A DNA stretch of 64,000 bases from Bacteroidaceae bacterium (GCA_024401305.1 JAKSLI010000003.1:33096-97095); one strand, 5' to 3'. Positions 23,745 to 33,750 are shown, numbered from the stretch's first letter. A program made the numbers and translations. Notes: generated from the sequence alone by a model not told the origin.

Positions 23745-25145
23745 TTACTTAGCAGGTGTAGCGAGTTCCTTGTAGTAAGCAGCCTTCTGAGCGTTACCAA
23801 CCTTGTTGTAGTAAGCAGCGAGCTTCTGAGCAGTTGAAGTGATGAGCAACTGGTGCTTTACAGCGTCTTCTGCCTGAGCAGCCTCGATGAAGCTTTCGTA
23901 CATTGGAGCAGCAGCAGCGCCTGTTGGGTCGAGAGCGTCAGCAAGCTTAGCACGCTTGAAGTTGATGTAAAGGAGCTGCTTGCCTGGGAACTTCTCAAGC
24001 ATTGTCTTGAATACATCGTCCTGCTTCTTCTGAAGACCAATCTTAGCGTCGCCTTCTGTTGCATCGATAACTTCGTCATACTTACGAGTGAGCGAGAGAT
24101 AGTCTGTAAGGTCAGCTTCCTCGAACTTGCTTACATAATCCTCAAGCTGCTGGAGACCCTTGATAGAATCACCCTTACCGTAAGAGATTTCTGAGAGATA
24201 CTTCAAAATATCAACCTGGTCTGACTTGAGTTCGAGACTCTTGTTGAGTGCCTTCTCTGCACCTTCCCAATTCTTTATGCCGCAATATGCCTGACCGAGC
24301 ATCTTGTAGTCATCAGCGAAGTCAACATATTTCTCGCAAGCGAAAAGACCCTTAGATGCTTCTACTGCTTCAGCATTCTTGTCAAGAGCAGCAAGAGCAT
24401 ACATCTTGTAACGGTTACAAGTTACGTCCTGTGGGTACTTTGAAAGAGCTTTTGTAGATACATCAACGCAGTCCTGAAGCATACCAGCATACTTCTTGAA
24501 GCGGTAGAGTGTATAAACATAGCGTGGGTAGTCTTCCTCACGGAACTTATTGAGATCTTCCTTCTTGTAACGGTCGAGAGCGCTTGACCATGCGTTAGTG
24601 TTACCAGCGATAGCAGCATCGTAGTAGAAACCAGCAGCTACAGCCTTTGCAGGATAGTTAGGGTCGATGTTAGCAAGGTCAGCAAGAGCTTCCTCAGCTG
24701 CCTTTGGGTTAGCCTTACGGTAAACACCAGCTACCTTCTCGTAAGCCTTTGCATTCTTGTCATCGTTAAGTCTTGCACGCTCATACCAACCAGCAGCAGT
24801 ACCTGGGTCGCCATCGATGTAGCGGAGGTCACCGAGGATGATGAATGGCTCGCAGAGAGTAAGCTTCTTCTTCTCAATGATAGTAATAGCCTTTTCTGCA
24901 TAGAGGCGGCTGTTGAGAGTGTCATCATACTGATAGAAGAGCTTTGAGATCTTTGTGAGAGCTGCAGGATCCTTCTTGTAGAGCTTGTCCAATGCCTTGA
25001 GCTCGTTCTTGTAAGCAGCAGCATTGCCTTCAGCAGACTTTATAACCTTCTCGAAGTTAGCGAGATCTGTAGTGATGTCCTGTGCATTAGCAGCAGAACA
25101 AATAGCTAGCATAGCGCCAGCAGCAAAATATTTAAGTGCTTTCAT
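23745..25145 (-). CDS. Secreted/periplasmic TPR protein
   Basis: 466 residues. Signal peptide MKALKYFAAGAMLAICSAAN ending AQ, then tetratricopeptide-like helices across most of the length (for example LADLANIDPNYPAKAVAAG, LFACEKYVDFADDYKMLGQ, NWEGAEKALNKSLELKSDQ). It is likely a periplasmic scaffold. It lies last in the minus-strand cluster exbB-exbD-exbD-tonB-pstS-TPR, an order I know as common in Bacteroidales. The 257-base gap before it holds no clear -7 box, so it may have its own promoter or read through from the lipoprotein gene. The terminator at 23655-23690 ends the cluster. The exact partner is unknown. Confidence 0.87.
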   Translation of the reverse strand: MKALKYFAAGAMLAICSAANAQDITTDLANFEKVIKSAEGNAAAYKNELKALDKLYKKDPAALTKISKLFYQYDDTLNSRLYAEKAITIIEKKKLTLCEPFIILGDLRYIDGDPGTAAGWYERARLNDDKNAKAYEKVAGVYRKANPKAAEEALADLANIDPNYPAKAVAAGFYYDAAIAGNTNAWSSALDRYKKEDLNKFREEDYPRYVYTLYRFKKYAGMLQDCVDVSTKALSKYPQDVTCNRYKMYALAALDKNAEAVEASKGLFACEKYVDFADDYKMLGQAYCGIKNWEGAEKALNKSLELKSDQVDILKYLSEISYGKGDSIKGLQQLEDYVSKFEEADLTDYLSLTRKYDEVIDATEGDAKIGLQKKQDDVFKTMLEKFPGKQLLYINFKRAKLADALDPTGAAAAPMYESFIEAAQAEDAVKHQLLITSTAQKLAAYYNKVGNAQKAAYYKELATPAK

Positions 25146-25402
25146 AATCTTTGATATTGATTTTTGTTACTTACTGTGTTGATGATGAAGATTTTCGATT
25201 CCTTTTCTGTTTGTTGTTAATTGAGTTTTAGGTTAAACATTGTTTTGCTAATTCTGTTTGCTGTATTGCTTGCTTTTACTTTTTGATACGCAATTCAACA
25301 AATTGTAAATTCTGTTTTTAGTTAAAATACCATAAAGAAATAAACAATTTGTTAACAGCTCATCGAGATGATCCAGTCAATGAAACCTTAACTACTCAGA
25401 AC

Positions 25403-26371
25403 CTATTCATCTTCGTCGTGAATGTTCATATCGATAATCTGAATATCACCACGGTATGGCAAGAGTGCCGACTTCAGGATAATCTTCTGTCCGATAGGAG
25501 AAACCACGAAATGAGCGAAGCCCCAAGGAAGTCCGTGACGAGGATCGTTAAGCAAAGCCCAAACCGTACGATAGAGTGGATATAAACCCATCTGGATGTA
25601 AGCCTGGTATGGCTGATATGAACTATTGAATTCCGGTTTGTCAGCATTACTGATTGACATAACCGTAACATTCTTCTTATATGTGATGTTTGTAGTGTCT
25701 CGTTTATCGTTAAGCCAGTTTGAGCCGACAACGCCAATTGCATTTGGTGTGTTCTCAACACATTTAATGACTTCCTCACTTGTCTTTACAGCCTGAATGT
25801 TAGGGCTGTTAATAGGTTTTCCTCCGAGGAGAGAATCAACTACCCAGTGAACAGTAGAAGACTTTGGATTGTCGAATACAACCTCAATGTCTCCCATCCT
25901 AGAACCAGGGAAGACATCCTTCCACTTTGTAGCTTCTCCTGAGAAAATTCTCTTCACATCCTTTACGGAAATCATAGAGTCAGGATTGCTGTTGTTTACG
26001 ATAAGTGCCAAACCATCGTAAGCGATTGGGAAAGAAATTGGAATTCTATTCGTTTTCTTGAGATATTCACGCTCTTTCTCTTTGAAATCTCTGGCTGCAA
26101 AGGCTAGCCAGATGCTGTCGCTATCATTCATAAGACGGTTGATAGCGTCAAGTTCATTAGTATATACAGCAGTAAGATGAGCATCAGGGCGAGTTGCCTC
26201 AAACACCTGAACCTCTTCATCAATAACTGGGCTAAAACTCTCGTCTGCTGCAAACGCGATGTAGCCAGATGTCTTCGTGTCAGTACGACCACTCTTATTC
26301 TCCTCTGCACAAGAGACGAAACAAGCAGCGACCGCGAAAAAAATGAATCCTATATGCAGGATATTCTTCAT
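25403..26371 (-). CDS. PstS-like substrate-binding lipoprotein
   Basis: 322 residues. The lipoprotein signal (FFAVAACFVSC) points to lipidation at Cys21 or so. The body is a type II periplasmic binding protein of the phosphate-binding (PstS, PBP_like_2) kind, with AFAADESFSPVIDEEVQVFE, PIAYDGLALIVN, SGEATKWKDVFPGSRMGD and SSTVHWVVDSLLGG, and a C-terminal HGLPWGFAHFVVSPIGQKI. There are no pstCAB transporter genes beside it, so it probably serves as a sensor or accessory component of the TonB system rather than a phosphate importer; that is inference from context. It follows tonB by 140 bases with a hairpin between. Confidence 0.85.
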   Translation of the reverse strand: MKNILHIGFIFFAVAACFVSCAEENKSGRTDTKTSGYIAFAADESFSPVIDEEVQVFEATRPDAHLTAVYTNELDAINRLMNDSDSIWLAFAARDFKEKEREYLKKTNRIPISFPIAYDGLALIVNNSNPDSMISVKDVKRIFSGEATKWKDVFPGSRMGDIEVVFDNPKSSTVHWVVDSLLGGKPINSPNIQAVKTSEEVIKCVENTPNAIGVVGSNWLNDKRDTTNITYKKNVTVMSISNADKPEFNSSYQPYQAYIQMGLYPLYRTVWALLNDPRHGLPWGFAHFVVSPIGQKIILKSALLPYRGDIQIIDMNIHDEDE

Positions 26372-26460
26372 TTATACTAGTTGACTTTAAATTAGTTAAT
26401 AGCTTATAGAAGACTCTTTAACGATGGTTTATAGAAACCACCTAAGATTAACGACATAGT

Positions 26461-26481
26461 GGGCGGACAAGAAGTCCGCCC
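26461..26481 (-). terminator. Hairpin after tonB
   Basis: GGGCGGAC-AAGAA-GTCCGCCC, a perfect 8-bp GC-rich stem, in the tonB-pstS gap, 31 bases after the tonB stop. No good T-run follows on the minus strand, so it may only weaken read-through or protect the tonB mRNA 3' end. It looks like a common REP-type unit. Confidence 0.6.
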
Positions 26482-26511
26482 CTATATATAAAAGAGTTAA
26501 TAAGTGCAATA

Positions 26512-27378
26512 TTACTGAAGTCTGAACACTACAGGGAGTGTGAACTTACAGTTAACTGACTGACCATTCTGCTTACCAGGAACCCACTTAGGCATTGAGT
26601 TAACAACGCGGAGAGCTTCCTTGTCAAGAGATGCGTCAACACCACGTACAACCTGTGCGCTGTGGATAGAACCATCCTTACCAACGACGAACTGAACGAT
26701 TACACGTCCTTCGATACCGTTTTCAGCAGCAACTGGTGGGTACTTAAGGTTAGATGCAAGCCACTGGTTGATGTTACCGTTGAATGTAGGCTGCTGTTCA
26801 ACCACGTCGTAAACCTTATTCTCTTCAACCTTAACCTCTGGTTCTGGTTCTGGAGCTGGTGGTGGTGGAGGAGCAACTTTTTCCTCTTCAATAGTAAGAG
26901 CACCGTAGTCAACCTGACGTTCGTTAGTACCCTGGTCGTAGCTTTCATCAGCAGTACGACGGTTGTCCTTGTTGAGGTCTTCCATGTTAAGAAGAGTGTT
27001 CTCAGCCTTAACTTCGTCGTCCTTCTTGATGACAGGCTCAGTAAACTTAATAGTGTTCTGCTTTACTTCAACAACCTTCTGCTCAGGCTGCTTGATGACC
27101 TTTTCAACTTCTTCCTTCTTAGTTTCAGTCTTCTTTTCCTGAAGCTTAGAAAGTTCCATTTCAGCCAAGATAGCTTCCTGACGCTTCTGATACTCCTGGT
27201 ATGCATTCAAAGCCTGAATACCAATGATACAGAGAGCGATGAGAATGAGAATAGAGAGCATGGCGATAACATTACGCTTACCAGTAGCCTTACGGATTGG
27301 ATAAGCACCGTATTCCTTGTTTTTGCCTTCGAATACGATATCACACCATTTTCCCTGAATCAAATCTATTTGTGCCAT
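26512..27378 (-). CDS. tonB: TonB energy-transducing protein
   Basis: 288 residues. A cytoplasmic N-terminal stretch (about 1-35) precedes one membrane helix (about 38-58, MLSILILIALCIIGIQALNA). The periplasmic linker is charged and rich in Lys, Glu and Pro (APPPPPAPEPEPEVKVEE). The C-terminal TonB domain is at about 205-288, with YPPVAAENGIEGRVIVQFVV and LRVVNSMPKWVPGKQNGQ. It carries proton-motive energy from ExbB-ExbD to outer-membrane TonB-dependent receptors. It lies 29 bases after the second exbD. The long N-terminal extension before the helix (DLIQGKWCDIVFEGKNKEYG) is typical of Bacteroidetes TonB proteins. Confidence 0.94.
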   Translation of the reverse strand: MAQIDLIQGKWCDIVFEGKNKEYGAYPIRKATGKRNVIAMLSILILIALCIIGIQALNAYQEYQKRQEAILAEMELSKLQEKKTETKKEEVEKVIKQPEQKVVEVKQNTIKFTEPVIKKDDEVKAENTLLNMEDLNKDNRRTADESYDQGTNERQVDYGALTIEEEKVAPPPPPAPEPEPEVKVEENKVYDVVEQQPTFNGNINQWLASNLKYPPVAAENGIEGRVIVQFVVGKDGSIHSAQVVRGVDASLDKEALRVVNSMPKWVPGKQNGQSVNCKFTLPVVFRLQ

Positions 27379-27407
27379 AGTTTTTTCTTTTTTAGTTAAT
27401 GGAGTGA

Positions 27408-28046
27408 TTATTTAATGTTATTAGCGTCGAGCAGTTTCTGATCATCAGGAGTGATCTTAGAGAGCACGTATGTACCGATGTTACAGATCTGCATTTCGTC
27501 GAGTGCGTCAACCATGTTCTTGTAGCTAGCATTGTCTGTACACTTGATGATGACAGTAAGAGGGTGAACTGTACGACCCTCAAGTCGTCCGCTCTTGATA
27601 GCCTTGAGCTTCTGCTGATACTCAGCGTCTTCCATCTTGCCCTTCTGCTTTTCAATATCAAGCTTCATCTTTGCTTCCTTCATAAGGAGTACAGGCTGAA
27701 CGCCTTCACCGGTCTTATGAGTCAAGAACACTTCGCGAATACCTTCCTTACCCCAAGTAGTCTTCTTAAGACATTCAGGCTCGTTATACTTTGGCATACC
27801 GGCAACATAAGAGATACCGTTGTTACCTGAGATATAAACTGTGAATGTTTCAGACTCACGGGTTTCATTCTTGTTTTCCTCTTTTGTATCCTGCTTGTTG
27901 CTAGGCAGAGTGAGCTGCATAGCCTGAGGCTTAGCAAGGGAAGTACAAAGCATGAAGAAGGTAATGAGGAGCATCATCATATCCACCATCGGCGTAAAGT
28001 CGACGCGGGTCTCCATCTTTTTCTGTTTACTTTCTTTTTTTGCCAT
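27408..28046 (-). CDS. exbD: ExbD-type transport protein (second copy)
   Basis: 212 residues. Cytoplasmic N-terminus, one membrane helix (DFTPMVDMMMLLITFFMLC), then a periplasmic domain ending in RTVHPLTVIIKCTDNASYKN and a C-terminal LDEMQICNIGTYVLSKI. The Asp in VDMMMLL is the residue expected to carry protons in ExbD/TolR. It forms a proton channel with ExbB to drive TonB. Its start overlaps the stop of the first exbD (TAATG). The insert at about 40-130 makes it longer than E. coli ExbD (about 140), as in other Bacteroidetes. The two ExbD copies differ, so they may form a mixed complex. Confidence 0.92.
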   Translation of the reverse strand: MAKKESKQKKMETRVDFTPMVDMMMLLITFFMLCTSLAKPQAMQLTLPSNKQDTKEENKNETRESETFTVYISGNNGISYVAGMPKYNEPECLKKTTWGKEGIREVFLTHKTGEGVQPVLLMKEAKMKLDIEKQKGKMEDAEYQQKLKAIKSGRLEGRTVHPLTVIIKCTDNASYKNMVDALDEMQICNIGTYVLSKITPDDQKLLDANNIK

Positions 28047-28663
28047 TAGAGTTCCTCCCCTGTTTTAAGAGTTGTAACAAGATAGTAACGGTCTTCCGAG
28101 ATATCCTGCATTTCTGACATAACTTTCTTTACGACTTTGTATGGAGTATCACAGTCAGCCTTGAGAGTGATCTTCATATCCTCGCCGAAATTATCACGAG
28201 CGGCCATAACCCAGTCCTGGAACTGGCTCTGCTTACCGTCAACTGAGTCGGTAGGGAGACCCTTTTCAGCCTGGAATTCGTTGATTTGAGCAGGCTCCAT
28301 AGCGAACATCTTAGAGAGCTGATCCATTGGTACACCAATGTTAGTAGTACCTTCAGCAGTCTTAAGCTGTCCCTCAGTGAGGGCAACGCCATATTCGCTT
28401 GCTACAGCTTGTACGAGGGTTTTCTGTGAACTTGGTCTGTCCATACCAAGGAACACCTTACCCTGCTTATCGATAAGAATGCTCAAAGCGTTCTTCTCTG
28501 GAATCTTGATTTCCGATACCGAACCTGGAGTGTTGACCTTCACAGCTTCGTTCTTAGTAAATGTTGCAGTCAACATGAAGAACGTAAGCAAGAGGACCAT
28601 CACGTCGGACATCGGAGTCATGTCAATCCAGACGGACTTCTTTTTAATTTTTACTTTACCCAT
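28046..28663 (-). CDS. exbD: ExbD-type transport protein (first copy)
   Basis: 205 residues with the same layout as its neighbour: KKKSVWIDMTPMSDVMVLLL then a single helix (LLTFFMLTATF), then a periplasmic region of about 150 residues with a C-terminal LKADCDTPYKVVKKVMSEMQ. The channel Asp is in MSDVMVLLL. It is 42 bases after exbB and overlaps the next exbD by one base, so both are probably made in step with ExbB. Insert residues (about 70-140, ALTEGQLKTAEGTTNIG) are typical of Bacteroidetes ExbD. Confidence 0.92.
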   Translation of the reverse strand: MGKVKIKKKSVWIDMTPMSDVMVLLLTFFMLTATFTKNEAVKVNTPGSVSEIKIPEKNALSILIDKQGKVFLGMDRPSSQKTLVQAVASEYGVALTEGQLKTAEGTTNIGVPMDQLSKMFAMEPAQINEFQAEKGLPTDSVDGKQSQFQDWVMAARDNFGEDMKITLKADCDTPYKVVKKVMSEMQDISEDRYYLVTTLKTGEEL

Positions 28664-28705
28664 AGTTAGTTAAAGTTTTAAGTTAAACAATAGGGAAAAG
28701 CAAAA

Positions 28706-29536
28706 TTATTCTGCGTGTGTAGATTCGAAAGTCTTAGCGATTGAATAACCTACCTCATCAAGAGCGAAAGTGAGCTTATCGATTCTATTAGTGAAGAAGT
28801 TGTAAGATACAACAGCTACCCATGAAGTCAAGATACCAGATGCAGTATTAACGAGGGCCTCAGAGATACCTGTAGAGAGCTCGAGTGAGTCACCACCACC
28901 ACCTTGTGCAAGTGCCTGGAATGACTTGATCATACCAACCACAGTACCGAAGAGGGCTGTAAGAGTACCGAGAGTTACGATAGTTGCGATGATAGGGAGG
29001 TTCATCTGGAGAGTAGGCATTTCAAGCTGAGTAGCTTCTTCGTGAGCCTGCTGGATACGAGAAACCTTCTGAGCGAGCTTGAGACCAGTAGCCTCATCCA
29101 TTTCCTTGTAAGCCTTGATAGAAGCGAGAACTACGTTAGCTACAGAACCCTTCTGCTTGTTGCAAGTAGCTTCAGCAGCAGCGAAATCGCCAGCAGCAAT
29201 CTGAGGCTTGATCTGAGAAACGAACTTCTGGAGAGACTGAGTACCGAAGCACTTAGAGAGAGCGAGTGTACGTTCTACAGAGAGAGCGATAACTGTGAAG
29301 AGGAGAGTGATGATCACAGGTACCACGATACCACCCTTGTACACTGTACCGAGGAGGTTAAGTGGAGCGTTTTCGTTGTTACCGTCCTGGAAGTTTCCGC
29401 CGTTACCGAGGAAGAACTGATAGAAACAAACTGCAAGAATGAAACATACTACGATGATCCAAATTGCGTTACGAACACCCTGGAAGCCCGGATTAGTTGA
29501 AGCTTTCTTCTGGGCTGGTTTTTGTGGAGTTGCCAT
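28706..29536 (-). CDS. exbB: ExbB/TolQ-type proton channel protein
   Basis: 276 residues, first gene of the cluster. The MotA/TolQ/ExbB domain spans about 130-265. Three membrane helices can be placed at about 26-47 (IWIIVVCFILAVCFYQFFLG), 70-92 (GGIVVPVIITLLFTVIALSV) and 185-210 (NLPIIATIVTLGTLTALFGT), with a further one near 232-255 (ALVNTASGILTSWVAVVSYN). Together with ExbD it forms the proton-driven motor of TonB. A -7 box lies at 29658-29665 with a leader of about 115 bases. The Gly-rich loop QALAQGGGGDSLELSTGISE is a family mark. Confidence 0.94.
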   Translation of the reverse strand: MATPQKPAQKKASTNPGFQGVRNAIWIIVVCFILAVCFYQFFLGNGGNFQDGNNENAPLNLLGTVYKGGIVVPVIITLLFTVIALSVERTLALSKCFGTQSLQKFVSQIKPQIAAGDFAAAEATCNKQKGSVANVVLASIKAYKEMDEATGLKLAQKVSRIQQAHEEATQLEMPTLQMNLPIIATIVTLGTLTALFGTVVGMIKSFQALAQGGGGDSLELSTGISEALVNTASGILTSWVAVVSYNFFTNRIDKLTFALDEVGYSIAKTFESTHAE

Positions 29537-29657
29537 AATTTTTAATTAAGATTTAGTTATTAATAATAGAGTTAAGTTTATATACATCAAGTGTTCATTC
29601 TATGGTAATAGACTGATTTTCAAAAAAATAGAAAATATTTTCAATCTATGTCCATAG

Positions 29658-29665
29658 CAAAGTTA
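29658..29665 (-). promoter_or_regulatory. -7 promoter box (TAACTTTG) for the exbB cluster
   Basis: TAACTTTG on the minus strand, about 122 bases before the ATG at 29536. The surrounding leader is A/T-rich. Confidence 0.6.
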
Positions 29666-29712
29666 CTATTTTATTTTAATTCAACGAATAAAATTCAACT
29701 TTTTTTTCGTTT

Positions 29713-29740
29713 TTTATTAAAAAAAATCACTTTAGTGAAG
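29713..29740 (-). terminator. Terminator overlapping the aspC stop
   Basis: On the minus strand TCAC-TAAA-GTGA forms a small stem over the stop codon, followed by eight T. Weak stem, good T-run. Confidence 0.5.
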
Positions 29741-30925
29741 TTTTGCGAGAGTATTTGCAATTCTCTTTATAGCCTCTTTAATGTTCTCATCGCTCGTTGC
29801 GTAGCTCATTCTGAAGCATTCAGGAGAGCCGAAAGCGTCGCCTCCAACACATGCCACATGACCAACTTCGAGGAGATACATCGCAAGGTCTGTAGAGTTG
29901 TTCACTACCCTACCCTCGTCGTCCTTCTTGCCGAAGAAACTGCTGCACTTAGGGAAGAGATAGAAAGCACCCTGAGGCTTGTTGACTTCAAGACCAGGAA
30001 TCTGTGCTGTGAGTTCGTAGATGAGGTCACGACGACGCTCGAAAGCCTTGCGCATTTCCTCAACGCAATCCTGCGACTCTGTGTAGGCTACATACGCAGC
30101 ATACTGAGAGATTGAGCAAGGACCACTTGTATATTGTCCCTGAAGCTTGTTGCATCCCTTGACAATCCATTCTGGAGCAGCGATGTAACCGATACGCCAG
30201 CCTGTCATAGCGTATGCCTTAGATACACCATTTACTATGATAGTACGCTCACGCATGCCTTCAACCTTTGCCATACTCGCGTGCGCGCCTATATAATTAA
30301 TGTGTTCATAGATCTCATCTGCGAGCACATAAAGGTTGTCGTGCTTCTTGATAACCTCTGCAAGAGCAGCAAGTTCGTCCTGAGAATAAACGCTACCAGT
30401 AGGGTTGCTTGGAGAACAAAGAATGAGCATCTTTGTCTTAGGAGTAATTGCAGCCTCAAGCTGGGCAGGAGTAATCTTGAAGTCTTGCTCGATGCCAGCC
30501 TCGATAAATACAGGAGTACCACCGGCAAGGATAGCCATCTGAGGATAGCTTACCCAATAAGGAGCAGGGATGATTACCTCTTCGCCGTCGTTAACGAGCG
30601 CCATGATAGTGTTTGTAACACTCTGCTTAGCACCGTTTGAGACAAGAATCTCTGAAGGCTTGTACTCAAGACCATTCTCATTCTTGAGCTTTGCAGCGAT
30701 AGCTTCGCGGAGATAAGCGTAGCCAGGAACCGGAGAATAGGTAGTGATGTTCTCATCGATAGCCTTCTTGCCAGCGTCCTTGATGTGTGCAGGAGTTGGG
30801 AAGTCAGGTTCACCTACGCTAAGGTTGATGACATCAATGCCTTGAGCTTTCATTTCAGCACTCTTCTGCGACATAGCGAGTGTAGCAGATGGTGCGAGTC
30901 TGTTTAGTCTGTCTGATAAATTCAT
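29732..30925 (-). CDS. aspC: Pyridoxal-phosphate aminotransferase, probably aspartate aminotransferase
   Basis: 397 residues, class I/II PLP aminotransferase fold. Blocks are NLSVGEPDFPTPAHIKDAGK, ILCSPSNPTGSVYSQDEL (the Asn binding PLP), VLADEIYEHINY, and the PLP Lys in NGVSKAYAMTGWRIGYIAAP. The C-terminal part contains the substrate Arg in CFRMSYATSDENIKEAI. Closest in style to bacterial aspartate/aromatic aminotransferases of the I-gamma type; the substrate is not certain. It is third in the run lptF/G-ribBA-aspC on the minus strand, 35 bases after ribBA, and has a terminator overlapping its stop codon. Confidence 0.88.
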   Translation of the reverse strand: MNLSDRLNRLAPSATLAMSQKSAEMKAQGIDVINLSVGEPDFPTPAHIKDAGKKAIDENITTYSPVPGYAYLREAIAAKLKNENGLEYKPSEILVSNGAKQSVTNTIMALVNDGEEVIIPAPYWVSYPQMAILAGGTPVFIEAGIEQDFKITPAQLEAAITPKTKMLILCSPSNPTGSVYSQDELAALAEVIKKHDNLYVLADEIYEHINYIGAHASMAKVEGMRERTIIVNGVSKAYAMTGWRIGYIAAPEWIVKGCNKLQGQYTSGPCSISQYAAYVAYTESQDCVEEMRKAFERRRDLIYELTAQIPGLEVNKPQGAFYLFPKCSSFFGKKDDEGRVVNNSTDLAMYLLEVGHVACVGGDAFGSPECFRMSYATSDENIKEAIKRIANTLAKLH

Positions 30926-30960
30926 TTTTACCTTTGAGGTTTTATGATTTTGATGTTTTG

Positions 30961-32190
30961 TTAATCGATGTTAAGGGTATGACCCATGCGCACCTTCTTT
31001 GTTACAAGGTAACGGCGATTGTATTCGTTTGGAGTGACCTCTATTGAGACATTCTCCGTGATTTCAAGTCCATAAGCCTCCAAACCTATGCGCTTCACAG
31101 GATTGTTTGTAAGGAGACGCATCTTGTGTATGCCAAGTTCACGAAGAATCTGCGCACCACAACCATAATCGCGCTCATCAGGCTTGAAACCGAGATGGAT
31201 ATTGGCATCGACAGTATCCTCGCCCTGGTCCTGAAGCTTGTAAGCACGGATCTTGTTCATGAGTCCGATGCCACGACCTTCCTGCTGCATGTAAACGATA
31301 GCGCCCTTGCCTTCCTTCTCTATTGCCATCATGGCACGATGAAGCTGTTCGCCACAATCGCAACGCTTGCTGCCGAGGATGTCACCTGTAGCACAAGAAG
31401 AATGTACGCGAACAAGAATTGGTTCGTCTTCCTTCCACTCGCCCTTGATGAGCGCAAAATGCTCAAGACCATTGCTCTTCTGACGGAAAGGAATCATCTG
31501 GAAAGTGCCCCATTCTGTAGGAAGAGTCACTTCCTCGCCCTTTTCCACGAGACTTTCTTCTCGCAAACGGTAAGCAATCATGTCCTTGATGGAAATGAGT
31601 TTCAATCCATGTTCCTGAGCAAACTTATGGAGTTCCGGCAAACGAGACATTGTGCCGTCCTCGTTCATGATTTCCATGAGAGCAGCCGCAGGATAGAGGC
31701 CAGACAGTTTGCAGAGGTCGATAGCAGCTTCCGTGTGTCCGCTACGGCGAAGTACGCCATTCTCCTGAGCGTAAAGTGGATTGATGTGGCCAGGGCGACC
31801 GAAAGTCGCAGGTGTTGACTTTGGGTCGGCGAGAGCCTTTATCGTTTCAGCGCGATCGTAAGCAGATACGCCTGTAGAACATCCTTCAAGCTTGTCGATT
31901 GTGACTGTGAAAGGTGTGCCGAGCAGGGAAGTGTTGTCCTGCACCTGATGTGCCAAGCCAAGTTCTTCGCATCTTGAGTTCGTAATAGGAGCACAGAGCA
32001 AACCTCTTGCATTCTTAAGCATGAAGTTCACCTTGTCGGCATCAATCTTTTCAGCAGCAATTATAAGGTCACCTTCATTCTCGCGGTCTTCATCATCAAC
32101 CACGACAACGAATTTACCTTCCTTGAAATCGGCAATTGCTTCTTCTATTGTATTTAGTTTTATCATTTTCTTTGTTGATATTATTGTCAT
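30961..32190 (-). CDS. ribBA: Bifunctional 3,4-dihydroxy-2-butanone 4-phosphate synthase / GTP cyclohydrolase II
   Basis: 409 residues. N-terminal RibB domain (about 10-210) has [18 protein letters not shown] and the [10 protein letters not shown] and [15 protein letters not shown]-type blocks ([18 protein letters not shown]). The C-terminal RibA domain (about 215-400) has [20 protein letters not shown] with three zinc cysteines and [15 protein letters not shown]. These are the first steps of riboflavin synthesis from ribulose 5-phosphate and GTP. The ATG at 32190 sits in an ATGA overlap with the upstream permease stop, so I keep it. An ATG at 32166 ([10 protein letters not shown]) is also possible. 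Confidence 0.95.
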   Translation of the reverse strand: MTIISTKKMIKLNTIEEAIADFKEGKFVVVVDDEDRENEGDLIIAAEKIDADKVNFMLKNARGLLCAPITNSRCEELGLAHQVQDNTSLLGTPFTVTIDKLEGCSTGVSAYDRAETIKALADPKSTPATFGRPGHINPLYAQENGVLRRSGHTEAAIDLCKLSGLYPAAALMEIMNEDGTMSRLPELHKFAQEHGLKLISIKDMIAYRLREESLVEKGEEVTLPTEWGTFQMIPFRQKSNGLEHFALIKGEWKEDEPILVRVHSSCATGDILGSKRCDCGEQLHRAMMAIEKEGKGAIVYMQQEGRGIGLMNKIRAYKLQDQGEDTVDANIHLGFKPDERDYGCGAQILRELGIHKMRLLTNNPVKRIGLEAYGLEITENVSIEVTPNEYNRRYLVTKKVRMGHTLNID

Positions 32191-33740
32191 CCAATGTTTG
32201 CGCTATCCGTTCGCGCCTTCCTAGCCTTGAGTTTCTGCACAATAGGCATGGTGAGCACATAGCGGAAAATCTTGCGTCTCAGCTTCTTCAGGTTATTGAA
32301 AAGCTTTATGAACACATCCTTGTTGAACACCGTGAGGTCTTTGTTTGCGCGATATGTCACGAACACAGCCAACGGAGCGAGTACTGCCGTTGCAAGCAGT
32401 TTTCCGAACCATACTGCCCAGAAATGTCCACGCGCCATACGGTAACCCATCGTGTCGAGAATCATATATGTGATGAACACAATGACCGAGATGAGCACCG
32501 GAATGCCAAGACCGCCCTTGCGTATTACGGCTCCGAGAGGTGCGCCGATGAAGAAGAATATCAGACAGCAGAGCGAGAGCGTGAACTTATTGAAGGTTTC
32601 TATCTGGTGCATGACCTCGAAGTGGTCGCCTTCTTCAGTAACCGCAGCCTTGAACTCGGCATCCATCTTTGCTGTGCGCACATCATTGAGCGCTGTCTGT
32701 ATGATGGCTAGCTTTCGTTGCTCTGTCTGGTCCTCGTACAGTTCGTCGAACGATTTCTGCTTAGCAGTCAATGCCTGCTTGTTTTTCTTGGCACGTTCGC
32801 TGAGTTCTTCCTTTGTGGTAAGCGAATCAGTCACCTGAACCATCTTCAGCTTGAATGCCTCCTGGCGAAGGAAAGCACGACCGATAGAATCGTATTCCAC
32901 ATTCACGGAATCAACATCATGAGCTATCTTTTTCAGGCTTTTTGAACGGGCATCGTTGGCAATGCCAGCCGTTTCCACCATGTCGAAGTCGCTGTTGAAG
33001 TCTATGAGAAGAGTCTTCTCGGTGAAAGTTTCGCGACGGTAAGGCACATTTGCCTGATTGCCAAGTCCCGACTGACGCATGTTCTCAAACCATTCTCCGC
33101 TGTTGAGCGTGAGCAGGAGGTGCTGCTTGTCGGCTGTTGACTGAATCTTTCCCGAGTCGGCAAGGATGATTGCCGCGTCCTCGAAACTGTCAGTCATTCT
33201 GTATATCATCAGTCCATAGAGCATTCCTCGCTCCACATCCTTCTTCTGGACATACACATTCGAGCCCGGTATGCCGTCGTAGAACACTCCTTCCGGAATC
33301 TCCAACTCAGGACTTTTCTGCTTCATCGAGAGCAGCAGTTGGGCGAATGAAAGGTTTGCGTTAGGTCCTATCACATTCTGGAAATAGAACGATACACCCA
33401 TTATGATGCACGAAACTATGATCAGAGGTCGGAATGCCTGCATGAGCGAGATGCCGGCAGCCTTTATAGCCGTGAGTTCCACGCTTTCGCCAAGGTTACC
33501 GAAAGTAATGAGCGAAGCAAGCAGGATAGACAGCGGCAGCGCCTGAGGCACGAGAATGAGACCCATATACCAGAAAAACTGGGCAAGCACATCCATCGGA
33601 ATGCCTTTTCCGATAAGTGTGTCAACATATTTCCAAAGGAACTGCATCATCAGCACGAATTGGCAGATGACGAAAGCACCCATGAGCAGCGTCAGAAACT
33701 GCTTTATGATGAACAAGTCCAGTTTTTTGAATATACGCAT
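32187..33740 (-). CDS. LptF/LptG-family lipopolysaccharide export permease
   Basis: 517 residues, longer than E. coli LptF/LptG (about 365). The N-terminal membrane part (about 10-140: [60 protein letters not shown]) and the C-terminal membrane part (about 385-480: [40 protein letters not shown]) flank a large periplasmic domain with a coiled insert (about 290-360). The family moves lipopolysaccharide from the inner membrane towards the outer membrane with LptB. A -7 box ends 11 bases before the ATG, so the mRNA leader is a few bases at most. Its stop overlaps ribBA. Confidence 0.92.
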   Translation of the reverse strand: MRIFKKLDLFIIKQFLTLLMGAFVICQFVLMMQFLWKYVDTLIGKGIPMDVLAQFFWYMGLILVPQALPLSILLASLITFGNLGESVELTAIKAAGISLMQAFRPLIIVSCIIMGVSFYFQNVIGPNANLSFAQLLLSMKQKSPELEIPEGVFYDGIPGSNVYVQKKDVERGMLYGLMIYRMTDSFEDAAIILADSGKIQSTADKQHLLLTLNSGEWFENMRQSGLGNQANVPYRRETFTEKTLLIDFNSDFDMVETAGIANDARSKSLKKIAHDVDSVNVEYDSIGRAFLRQEAFKLKMVQVTDSLTTKEELSERAKKNKQALTAKQKSFDELYEDQTEQRKLAIIQTALNDVRTAKMDAEFKAAVTEEGDHFEVMHQIETFNKFTLSLCCLIFFFIGAPLGAVIRKGGLGIPVLISVIVFITYMILDTMGYRMARGHFWAVWFGKLLATAVLAPLAVFVTYRANKDLTVFNKDVFIKLFNNLKKLRRKIFRYVLTMPIVQKLKARKARTDSANIG

Positions 33741-33750
33741 AATTCGGGCG

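Noticed and set aside
26461-26481. GGGCGGAC hairpin as evidence that tonB and the PstS-like gene are separate transcripts
   Set aside because: No good T-run follows, so read-through cannot be excluded; reported as a hairpin only.
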